DNA of 64,000 bases from Hungatella sp. (lineage in GTDB: Bacteria; Bacillota; Clostridia; Lachnospirales; Lachnospiraceae), in NCBI GenBank assembly GCA_022792815.1, contig JAAWBS010000014.1, forward strand, positions 1 through 64,000, written 5' to 3'. The position numbers were made by a program, and so were the translations under genes. Shown piece after piece: positions 8,549-15,596 of the stretch. Numbering within the stretch: the stretch's first letter is position 1; each line of letters opens with the position of its first letter. The notes below the pieces were generated by a model. That model was not told the DNA's origin. It did not search any database and saw only the letters and a list, made by a program, of their open reading frames with translations.

Positions 8549-9229
8549 CTATCTGGCACTAAAAATCCCGGTGCCGATCCTTACCATGGTCGCCCCCTCT
8601 TCCACGGCGACCGAAAAATCACCGGTCATTCCCATGGAAAGGACAGCCATATTAACATTATCAATGTTTTTACATTTCATGTCAACAAAAAATTGATTTA
8701 ATTTTCTAAAGATTGGGCGGTTCTCCTCCATATCTGCGGTAAACGGCGCAATTGTCATCAGTCCGCAGACCCTGACATGCTTTAATTGGCTGATTTCACG
8801 GAGCGCCTCCTCGGTCTCCTCCAGGAAAAAGCCGAATTTGCTCTCCTCCCTCGCCACATTCACCTCCAAAAGAATCTCTGTCACCAATCCCCTTTTCGCG
8901 GATTCCTTCTCGATCTCCCGGGCCAGCCTCACCGAATCCACAGAGTGGATCAGACGGGTCCTGCCGATCACCTGTCTCACTTTGTTGGTTTGCAAATGTC
9001 CGATCAGGTGCCACATCGTGTCATCCGGCATCTGAGGGATCTTCTCCAACAACTCCTGTACTCTGTTTTCCCCAAACTGTCTGGCACCGGCCTCATAGGC
9101 TTTTGTCATCATACTCACCGGTTTCGTCTTGCTGACGGCGATCAGAGTCACCTCAGAGGGATCCCGTCCTACCCTCCTGCAACTCTCCTCTATCTGTTGT
9201 TCGATTTTCTTCAGTCTCTCTCCAATCAC
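8549..9229 (-). CDS. YggS-family pyridoxal 5'-phosphate homeostasis protein
   Basis: This 226-residue PLP protein has the family motif TLIAVSKTKPVSMM with the PLP-binding Lys near residue 35, FGENRVQELLEK, WHLIGHLQTNKVR, and the phosphate-binding end SMGMTGDFSVAVEEGATMVRIGTGIFS. YggS/YlmE proteins bind PLP without known catalysis and balance vitamin B6 and amino-acid pools. The start is GTG 9229 with GGAGG eight bases upstream. It sits directly before sepF, as ylmE does before ylmF in Bacillus. Confidence 0.93.
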   Translation of the reverse strand: MIGERLKKIEQQIEESCRRVGRDPSEVTLIAVSKTKPVSMMTKAYEAGARQFGENRVQELLEKIPQMPDDTMWHLIGHLQTNKVRQVIGRTRLIHSVDSVRLAREIEKESAKRGLVTEILLEVNVAREESKFGFFLEETEEALREISQLKHVRVCGLMTIAPFTADMEENRPIFRKLNQFFVDMKCKNIDNVNMAVLSMGMTGDFSVAVEEGATMVRIGTGIFSAR

Positions 9230-9244
9230 AATAAGCTCCTCCCA

Positions 9245-10645
9245 TTACTGATAGATAAACGCGCCTTCCTTTTCGATCACGGAGGCATTTAATACGATGT
9301 GGTCATAGACACTGAGTCCATACCGCATATTCTTTTTGATCGTATAAAATTCATCACTCTGCGCCAACACCTCAATCTGTTTAAACACGGTGTATCCCTT
9401 ATTGATATTGTAAACCCCCTGAAGGGAGGCGGTGATGCCAACCTGAAACCGTTCTGTAGAATCGGGTTTTACCAGATAATCTCCGGCCTGAATCACCTGA
9501 TCTTTGTCACAGTCAATATAATAATAGTCGTCATTCCCATAGTAGATGGTTGTCGGAACAAACACGGCTGACGTACCGGCCTCAGAATAGACTTCCTTAT
9601 TAAATCCGTCTCCTGTGCCGTCTCCCCCTTTGGTGAGAAAATCTATGGGAACCAGGTAAAAATTCTTGGTAGTCACAGAACTGATGGGAATCTTAAGACC
9701 CTCTGTGGTGCTGGTTTCGATTCGAAAATCCACATACCGCTCCGAGGCAAACTGAACCATATATTTGTCAAAATCCAGCCTCCCGTAAGCCTTCCCATCC
9801 CCTCCTGTAACCAGGGAAAAGGCAGCGGTAGTGTTTAAATTTCTCCCGGGAAAGCTGACTTTCACTCGCCCCTGAGTGCCAAAAACATAGGCCTCCTCCT
9901 CAGTGATGGGAAATATGATAGACCAGGCATCGTCTGTGATCACCTTATAGACAGGCGTTCCCGGCTCCACCCGCTGTCCTGCCTTGGTGATAGCCTTCTC
10001 ATACCCGCTGCGGTCAAAGATCCCCTCATTGATCTGAGAGAGATCCAGAGTCTCGTAGGAATCGATCCCATAGGAGACCACACCGCTGACAGGCGTCACC
10101 ACCTGTTTAAAATGAATGCCGTCCTGATCCGCCATTTGTCCCTGACTCTCCAAAATATTAAAGTTCACGTATTCCATAACCATGGCTTCCAGCGTGGACT
10201 TAGCGCCGTAGACCGAGTCAAAAGACTCGTCCGAATAGGCGAGGGAATAAGCATTGAGCTGTCTTCGTATATCAGAGAGATCCCGATCGGTCAAAGCCCC
10301 TGCCCCTTCACTCTGCTTTTCCAAAAAAGCAGTCAATGTACCGCTCTCGTCGATGGAGTAGACACAGGTTCCCACAGAGGCTCTCTTTCCCTCCCTGACA
10401 TAATAATTGATGGTTCCGGCACTGTCCGCATACTCTGTAGTCTCATGGCGCAAAATGATCCCTGAATAGCTTTTATCATCCACGATAGAACCGTCGGCAA
10501 CCTCATAAAACTGGATCTTTTCTTTTGTGATATAGAGATACACGCTGAACATCATGTAGACGAAGATCGCCGCGAAAATGAGCATGCCTATATTTACGCC
10601 TGTCCGTCTCCGATATTTGACAATTTTCCTATTTTTTTGGGCCAC
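9245..10645 (-). CDS. HlyD-family membrane adaptor protein
   Basis: The 466-residue protein has a basic N-terminus, one transmembrane helix (about residues 18-40, TGVNIGMLIFAAIFVYMMFSVYLYI), and a long extracytoplasmic part with lipoyl/HlyD-like halves: GIILRHETTEYADSAGTINYYVREGKRASVGT near the N-terminus and PVSGVVSYGIDSYETL followed by QRVEPGTPVYKVI. A GDYLVKPDS/GIYNINKGY-like segment (here GVYNINKGY) lies near the C-terminus. HlyD proteins normally link an inner-membrane pump to an exit path, but no pump gene is adjacent. The start is GTG 10645 with GGGGG six bases upstream. In this cluster it precedes yggS and sepF, so a cell-envelope or division-site role is possible but unproven. Confidence 0.8.
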   Translation of the reverse strand: MAQKNRKIVKYRRRTGVNIGMLIFAAIFVYMMFSVYLYITKEKIQFYEVADGSIVDDKSYSGIILRHETTEYADSAGTINYYVREGKRASVGTCVYSIDESGTLTAFLEKQSEGAGALTDRDLSDIRRQLNAYSLAYSDESFDSVYGAKSTLEAMVMEYVNFNILESQGQMADQDGIHFKQVVTPVSGVVSYGIDSYETLDLSQINEGIFDRSGYEKAITKAGQRVEPGTPVYKVITDDAWSIIFPITEEEAYVFGTQGRVKVSFPGRNLNTTAAFSLVTGGDGKAYGRLDFDKYMVQFASERYVDFRIETSTTEGLKIPISSVTTKNFYLVPIDFLTKGGDGTGDGFNKEVYSEAGTSAVFVPTTIYYGNDDYYYIDCDKDQVIQAGDYLVKPDSTERFQVGITASLQGVYNINKGYTVFKQIEVLAQSDEFYTIKKNMRYGLSVYDHIVLNASVIEKEGAFIYQ

Positions 10646-10663
10646 ATAGATCCCCCTTTCTTG

Positions 10664-10696
10664 TAAAAAGAGGGACCCTTAACAAGGCCCCCTCTT
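10664..10696 (-). terminator. Rho-independent terminator after the P-loop gene
   Basis: On the minus strand AAGAGGG and TCCCTCTT form a GC-rich stem with inner GGCCTT/AAGG pairing and one mismatch, followed by TTTTT. It lies 19 bases after the P-loop gene stop and ends that transcript before the HlyD gene. Confidence 0.75.
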
Positions 10697-10715
10697 ATGT
10701 AACTTCTCTATATGG

Positions 10716-11135
10716 TTATAAAGAGATGATAACATCCTTTTTTGCATTCTCAGGTAATTCATCAGCATCCAAGGACACGCTCAATACAAAGTCCACATGA
10801 AACTTCTGGCTGATGGTTTCCAGTTCTGCCACCGCCCCGGAGATGTCTTCCCCCTCCAGACAGGCCAGTTTCAGAAAACTGTCCAAATACATAATCTCCA
10901 AATCGTGATCCTGTGAGATAATGCCACAGATAAAACCGATAAACCCGGAGCAATCCGTTATATCAAATCCTTTCACATTAATCAATCGAATCTTATTATT
11001 CAGCTCATACATGTGCTTGGAACTCTTGTCCAGATAAACAATCGAGCCATTGGCCTCCTTGATCGCGGCATTGGCCTTCTCAAGCAAATGCTTGGTTTTT
11101 CCCTTACCCTTGTTACCTGCTATAATCTGCACCAT
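10716..11135 (-). CDS. Small P-loop NTPase-like protein of unknown function
   Basis: The 139-residue protein starts MVQIIAGNKGKGKTKHLLEKAN, a clear Walker A motif (GNKGKGKT, residues 7-14). An IMYLDSFLKLA segment may be a Walker B-like strand. ATG 11135 was chosen because AAGGAGG lies eight bases upstream, although the frame is open back into the dacA gene. It has its own promoter and terminator, so it is a single-gene unit. Relatives in Lachnospiraceae are sometimes labelled PilT-like, but the protein is much too short for a pilus-retraction ATPase and lacks its motifs. Function is unknown. Confidence 0.8.
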   Translation of the reverse strand: MVQIIAGNKGKGKTKHLLEKANAAIKEANGSIVYLDKSSKHMYELNNKIRLINVKGFDITDCSGFIGFICGIISQDHDLEIMYLDSFLKLACLEGEDISGAVAELETISQKFHVDFVLSVSLDADELPENAKKDVIISL

Positions 11136-11193
11136 ATCCGTGTCCTCCTTGAGTTTATTGGCGTTGTATAAAAAGACGGTTAATTTATTACTA

Positions 11194-11222
11194 ATTATAG
11201 TATAAATAAGCGGAAAAGGCAA
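11194..11222 (-). promoter_or_regulatory. Promoter of the P-loop gene
   Basis: On the minus strand TTGCCT (11217-11222), 17 bp and TATAAT (11194-11199). Transcription would start near 11187, about 50 bases before ATG 11135. The frame upstream of that ATG is therefore mostly not transcribed, which supports the short form of the protein. Confidence 0.75.
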
Positions 11223-11226
11223 TGAC

Positions 11227-12234
11227 TTAATTGACAATTTTGGAAATTATATTTGTCATGTTGTCATATAGGTTGTTTCTCGTACTCGCCTTCAAGATGA
11301 CGGAGATATACTCCTCTCCGCCGTTCTCTTTTCTGGAACCCAGAACCAGACAGCATCCCGCCGCCTGTGTGGTGCCTGTCTTTCCGGAAAACACGGTTAC
11401 ACCCTCCGGTGTCTCCCTTTTCCCTGTCAGATACCAGTTTCCCCCCTCCCACGTCCTGCTGACATCATTGCCGTCTTTATCTTTGTAGTCAGCGGCATAG
11501 ACAGCCGTCTTTGTCACCTCCCTGAATTCCGGATATTTGAGAGCCTCCTGGAAAATCAGGTACAAATCATAGGCTGTGGTGTAATGGTTTTCATCGTGCA
11601 GCCCGTGAGGATTGACAAAATGGGTCCCTGTGGCTCCCAATCGAATCGCCTCCTCATTCATCATCTGGGCAAACCCCTCGATGGTCTGGCCCATATGAAC
11701 CGCGATGGCGGCTCCCGCATCGTTGCCGGAGGGAAGCATAAGCCCGTATAAAAGCTGGCGCAGGGAGAGCACATCCCCCGGCTTGATCCCGCTTAAGGTG
11801 GCTCCTGCCTCCGTGATCACCGCCTCATCGGTCACGGTGACCATATCATCTAAGTTTCCGTACTTGACGGCAAGGAGTGCTGTCATGATCTTGGTGGTAC
11901 TGGCCGGATAGAGGCGCTCAAAAGCATTCTTGCTGTACAGCACCTCCCCGTCGGATATAGAAAACAGAATTCCGGCCTCCGAATTCACCACGTCGGCGTC
12001 ATAGAGAGATTCATCACTGACCACACACAGCTCTTCCGCAAACAGAGGAACCGTGCCGGACTCCCCGGTTTCCTTATCTTCCAGTTCAAAGCCTTGTTCC
12101 TGAAAAGAATAAGGGAGCTGCAATTCTCTCTGAGGACCTGCGCATGAGGATACCAGAAGGCACGCCAGACCGCACAGAGGCGCCAAAACCTTTCTTTTTG
12201 CTGCTCTTCTCCCTACTTGTACATCTCGCGCCAT
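11227..12234 (-). CDS. dacA: D-alanyl-D-alanine carboxypeptidase (peptidase S11), lipoprotein
   Basis: The 335-residue protein belongs to the penicillin-binding S11 family that trims the terminal D-Ala of peptidoglycan stems. Its active-site motifs are ASTTKIMT (SxxK), PSGNDAG (SxN) and SGKTGTTQ (KTG). The N-terminus is basic, then hydrophobic, and ends in a lipobox, LLVSSC, so it is probably a lipid-anchored extracellular enzyme rather than the C-terminally anchored DacA type; it also lacks the usual PBP5 beta-domain tail and anchor helix, which agrees with its short length. It overlaps mgsA by 22 bases and is last in the mre-min run. The gene symbol is by family; dacB/dacF-like paralogues cannot be excluded. 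Confidence 0.9.
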   Translation of the reverse strand: MARDVQVGRRAAKRKVLAPLCGLACLLVSSCAGPQRELQLPYSFQEQGFELEDKETGESGTVPLFAEELCVVSDESLYDADVVNSEAGILFSISDGEVLYSKNAFERLYPASTTKIMTALLAVKYGNLDDMVTVTDEAVITEAGATLSGIKPGDVLSLRQLLYGLMLPSGNDAGAAIAVHMGQTIEGFAQMMNEEAIRLGATGTHFVNPHGLHDENHYTTAYDLYLIFQEALKYPEFREVTKTAVYAADYKDKDGNDVSRTWEGGNWYLTGKRETPEGVTVFSGKTGTTQAAGCCLVLGSRKENGGEEYISVILKASTRNNLYDNMTNIISKIVN

Positions 12235-12608
12235 TCCAAATCCCCCCGCTCCAAAGCCTTGATCAGAAGCTCTGCCGTCGCCACATTGGTGGCAAGCGGA
12301 ATGTTGTGCATATCGCAGACACGGGCTATGGGGCTTCCGTCCGGATCGATCCTTTTGGGAACCTCCGGTTCTCTCATAAAGATGACGAGATCCAACTGGT
12401 TCTGCTCGATGTCAATACACAGCTGCTGGCTTCCGCCCAGATGGCCTGCCAGGTATTTGCGGATATTTAAGTTTGTCACCTCTTCAATCAGACGCCCCGT
12501 CGTACCTGTCGCGTACAGCGAGTGCTTGCTGAGAATCCCTCTGTATGCGATGCAGAAGTTCTGCATCAGTTTTTTCTTTGAATCATGGGCAATCAGACCA
12601 ATATTCAT
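12213..12608 (-). CDS. mgsA: Methylglyoxal synthase
   Basis: MgsA converts dihydroxyacetone phosphate to methylglyoxal and phosphate, a bypass that relieves phosphosugar stress. The 131-residue protein starts MNIGLIAHDSKKK; His8 and Asp9 lie in the family's first conserved motif. TGTTGRLIEE binds phosphate, GGSQQL follows, and the catalytic Asp lies in DLVIFMREPE; IPLATNVATAELLI is the conserved end. ATG 12608 with AAGGAGG eight bases upstream is preferred over the upstream ATG 12626. Its place between rodA and a carboxypeptidase is a common Lachnospiraceae arrangement. Confidence 0.94.
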   Translation of the reverse strand: MNIGLIAHDSKKKLMQNFCIAYRGILSKHSLYATGTTGRLIEEVTNLNIRKYLAGHLGGSQQLCIDIEQNQLDLVIFMREPEVPKRIDPDGSPIARVCDMHNIPLATNVATAELLIKALERGDLEWREMYK

Positions 12609-12622
12609 GTTGTCCCCCTCCT

Positions 12623-13744
12623 TCATTCGTTGTTATATTTTCGCTGTAGCCCCACATTTAACACCACTCCCATGCCCATATAGATACTCAGCAGAGAGCT
12701 TACACCGGAACTGATCAGCGGCAGCGGCAGCCCTGTATTGGGAAAAATCGCCGTTGCCACCGCAATGTTGGCAAAACTCTGAAACGCAAACAGAGTCGCC
12801 ATCCCCACACAGATCAGACGCCCCGACAGATCCCTCGCCCGATTTGCCATGAGCAGACACTCAAAGACAATCAAAAGAATCAGTGCCAGGACCGCCATAC
12901 CGCCGGCAAACCCCAACTCCTCTCCCACGATGGCAAAGATAAAATCCGTCTGCTCCTCGATAAGAAAGTTGCCGTTCTTCACCGACGCGATCTCCGTATT
13001 GCTTAACCCCTTCCCCCATAACTGTCCGGAACCGATAGCCATAATGGAGTTCTCCTGCTGATAGTATGCCTCGGCATACTTCTCCGGATCGATCCAGGCC
13101 AGAATCCGGTTTGCCTGATACTGTTCGATAAAAGGTATCATATCGTGCTGCATCAGATATACCATCAGTCCGCCGGCGGGAATCACCACCGCCAGCACAC
13201 CCAGTATCCACTTATAACTGACACCCGATGCGAATACCACGGATGCGATGATCACCGTAGTGACCAGGGTGGTAGACAGATTGGGCTGCTTGAAGATAAG
13301 AAACGCCGGCACGGCAAACAAAAACGCCGCGATTCCCAGGGTGGAAAGCTGATTCTTCTTTTCCTGATACTTTCCAAAATACCAGGAAAAGAAGATGATC
13401 AGTCCGATCTTCACAAACTCGGCCGGCTGGATCTGGCCGATCACCGGGAGCACGATCCACCGCCTGGCGATGCCTCTGGCCTTTCCCATGATAAGCACCG
13501 CTCCCAGGATCACCACACAGGCCAGGTAGATCATGGTGCTCAGAGACAGAAGTCTGTGATAGTCGATCAGCGACAGAGCCACCGCGAGAGCCAGTCCCAC
13601 GGCGATGCCCATGATCTGTTTGTTCACTGCACTCCTGCTCTGGTTGGTCGCACTCCAGATGGCAAGTATACCTATGACGCTCAACGCCAGCATATACAGG
13701 ACAATCCGGAGATTGTATCTTTTGAAGTTATAATCAAAAAGCAT
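12623..13744 (-). CDS. rodA: RodA/FtsW/SpoVE-family peptidoglycan glycosyltransferase
   Basis: The 373-residue protein has about ten hydrophobic segments and SEDS-family signatures: GKARGIARRWI..IGQIQPAEFVK near residue 90-115, the EEQTDFIFAIVGEELGF motif (about 265-282), and GLPLPLISSGVSSLLS near the C-terminus. SEDS proteins polymerise lipid II with a partner class B PBP. The PBP and mreC/mreD upstream in the same run point to the elongation form (RodA) rather than FtsW or SpoVE, though family membership alone does not settle this. It sits one base after minE and ends before mgsA. Confidence 0.93.
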   Translation of the reverse strand: MLFDYNFKRYNLRIVLYMLALSVIGILAIWSATNQSRSAVNKQIMGIAVGLALAVALSLIDYHRLLSLSTMIYLACVVILGAVLIMGKARGIARRWIVLPVIGQIQPAEFVKIGLIIFFSWYFGKYQEKKNQLSTLGIAAFLFAVPAFLIFKQPNLSTTLVTTVIIASVVFASGVSYKWILGVLAVVIPAGGLMVYLMQHDMIPFIEQYQANRILAWIDPEKYAEAYYQQENSIMAIGSGQLWGKGLSNTEIASVKNGNFLIEEQTDFIFAIVGEELGFAGGMAVLALILLIVFECLLMANRARDLSGRLICVGMATLFAFQSFANIAVATAIFPNTGLPLPLISSGVSSLLSIYMGMGVVLNVGLQRKYNNE

Positions 13745-13745
13745 A

Positions 13746-14027
13746 TCAGATAATCCCCTTGCAAGTCAGACACCGTATCGGAATATTCGTATAAAGTACC
13801 GGCACACAGTCTGAAATTCCGTGGAAAAAGGTTTTGGTAAGTCCCACCTCGATCTCCCCGGAATCGATCTCCATGTATTTTGAGACAACACCTGCGATGT
13901 CGTCCTTTATCATCTCCAGAAACTCGGGAGAACAATTGGTTTTGTCCGCTACCAGAAGGAGTTTCAACCGCTTTCTGGCGATTTCTCCGGAACGTCTCCC
14001 CAAAATACGCCTGCCTCTGCGATCCAT
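13746..14027 (-). CDS. minE: Cell division topological specificity factor MinE
   Basis: The 93-residue protein has the MinE pattern: a basic N-terminal membrane-targeting part (here RRGRRILGRRSGEIARKRL), then KLLLVADKTNCSPEFLEMIKDDIAGVVSKYMEID with the MinD-binding region, and a C-terminal dimer domain EIEVGLT. MinE stimulates MinD ATPase and drives oscillation of MinCD, keeping the septum at mid-cell. ATG 14027 has AGGAGG five bases upstream. Bacilli use DivIVA/MinJ instead, so MinE marks this as a clostridial-type Min system. Confidence 0.93.
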   Translation of the reverse strand: MDRRGRRILGRRSGEIARKRLKLLLVADKTNCSPEFLEMIKDDIAGVVSKYMEIDSGEIEVGLTKTFFHGISDCVPVLYTNIPIRCLTCKGII

Positions 14028-14036
14028 GCTCTCCTC

Positions 14037-14828
14037 CTATGCCCTCTTTAAAAATCCGGTCAGACGGGATATCAGTCCTCTTCCTGATTCCGGCACCGTG
14101 ATCGGGATGTCCTCCCCCAAAAGACGCTTGCAGATATCCATATAGGCCTGTCCGGACGGAGTGTCCGTGCCTGCCAGAGGCTCCCCCTGATTCGTGGACA
14201 CCACGATGGACTCGTCATCCGGGATAGCCCCCAAAAGAGGGATGGCCAAAATATCCATGACATCGTCCACGGACATCATGTCTCCTCTTCTCACCATGTC
14301 GGTTCTGACCCGGTTCACCACCAGCTGAATCTGGCCGATATCCTTGGCCTCCAGAAGGCCGATGATCCGATCCGCATCCCGAATGGCCGACACCTCCGGC
14401 GTGGTCACCACCAGAGCTCGGTCCGCCCCTGCGATGGCATTGCGGAATCCCTGCTCGATTCCCGCCGGACAGTCCAGAAGGATATAGTCAAAATCATCTT
14501 TTAAGTCCTCTGTCAATTTTATCATCTGTTCAGGATTTACTGCCGACTTGTCCCTAGTCTGAGCCGAAGGGAGCAAGTACAAATTGGGGTATCTTTTGTC
14601 TCTGATCAGGGCCTGCTTCATCCTGCAGTTCCCTTCCACCACATCCACCAGATTATAGACAATCCGGTTCTCAAGTCCCATCACCACATCCAGGTTGCGC
14701 AGCCCGATATCCGTATCGATCAGTGCCACACGCATCCCCAGCATAGCCAGGCCTGTTCCAATGTTGGCAGAAGTTGTGGTTTTACCCACCCCGCCTTTTC
14801 CGGAGGTAATCACAATGACTTCACTCAT
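14037..14828 (-). CDS. minD: Septum site-determining ATPase MinD
   Basis: The 263-residue ParA/MinD ATPase starts MSEVIVITSGKGGVGKTTTSANIG with the deviant Walker A motif (KGGVGKTT). LIDTDIGLRNLDVVMGLENR and DYILLDCPAGIEQGF complete the nucleotide site. The C-terminus ends with LISRLTGFLKRA, an amphipathic membrane-targeting helix. MinD recruits MinC to the membrane to block FtsZ assembly. ATG 14828 was chosen since AGGAGG lies eight bases upstream; an in-frame codon at 14846 has no such site. Confidence 0.96.
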   Translation of the reverse strand: MSEVIVITSGKGGVGKTTTSANIGTGLAMLGMRVALIDTDIGLRNLDVVMGLENRIVYNLVDVVEGNCRMKQALIRDKRYPNLYLLPSAQTRDKSAVNPEQMIKLTEDLKDDFDYILLDCPAGIEQGFRNAIAGADRALVVTTPEVSAIRDADRIIGLLEAKDIGQIQLVVNRVRTDMVRRGDMMSVDDVMDILAIPLLGAIPDDESIVVSTNQGEPLAGTDTPSGQAYMDICKRLLGEDIPITVPESGRGLISRLTGFLKRA

Positions 14829-14896
14829 ATTACTTTCCTCCTGCAATAAATGCCTAACATAGATATTCTACTCTATATTTAAAAATATTTCCAGTA

Positions 14897-15562
14897 TTAA
14901 ATGGATTTTATCACATTAAAAAAACTTTTTTTTATGGATATGACACAAATCTCCCCTTCTCTGATCTCGGCAGTCATGGGGCCCCGCCCCAGACGGCGTC
15001 CTTTCTCGTTGATCTTGGTAGCCACATCAGCGATCTTAAGCTGGGTGGGCGCCATGGTCAGAGCCGCGATCACAGACTCCTCATTTCCTGCCGCCCCCGC
15101 GACCACCGTGCCCCGCAGCTCGCCTAAGACGATCACATTGCCCTTGGCCGTCACTCTTGCGCCCTGCTCCACATCGCCGATGACCACGATGCTGGCCTCG
15201 GACTCCAGAGACTCTCCTTTCTTTAAGCACCCCCGATAAAACTGGCCTGTGGCCGACGACAGTTCCATCAGCTTCTCGTTCAGGGCCTTTTCACAGCGCC
15301 TGGTACGGTTGCCGTCCAAGTCCACCAGACACACGATCTCGATCTGAGAGTGGTCCATGATGACATTGGCGATCTGGAATTCCTGCTCCGGCGTCACCGG
15401 CCGGCCGGCCAGGGTGAGAGCCATCTGGGCAGCGCCCCAAAACCTGGCGCTCTCCTCGAACTTGACCGCAAGGTCTTTCAGGAGCTGTTCGAAGGGAACC
15501 TCGGGAGCCATGATGACCGTCATCCCTGACTTATTACTCTTGATCACTACTGAATTTTTCAT
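14897..15562 (-). CDS. minC: Septum site-determining protein MinC
   Basis: The 221-residue protein begins MKNSVVIKSNKSGMTVIM, an N-terminal FtsZ-inhibiting domain, and ends in the MinC beta-helix with LKKGESLESEASIVVIGDVEQGARVTAKGNVIVLGELRGTVVAGAAG, the face that binds MinD. ATG 15562 has AAGGTGG five to six bases upstream. The frame is open further upstream, but that part overlaps the PBP gene. It lies 34 bases after the PBP stop. Together with minD and minE it makes the full division-site selection module. Confidence 0.95.
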   Translation of the reverse strand: MKNSVVIKSNKSGMTVIMAPEVPFEQLLKDLAVKFEESARFWGAAQMALTLAGRPVTPEQEFQIANVIMDHSQIEIVCLVDLDGNRTRRCEKALNEKLMELSSATGQFYRGCLKKGESLESEASIVVIGDVEQGARVTAKGNVIVLGELRGTVVAGAAGNEESVIAALTMAPTQLKIADVATKINEKGRRLGRGPMTAEIREGEICVISIKKSFFNVIKSI

Positions 15563-15596
15563 ACCATCCACCTTCTTACTTAAATTACAGAGCCTT

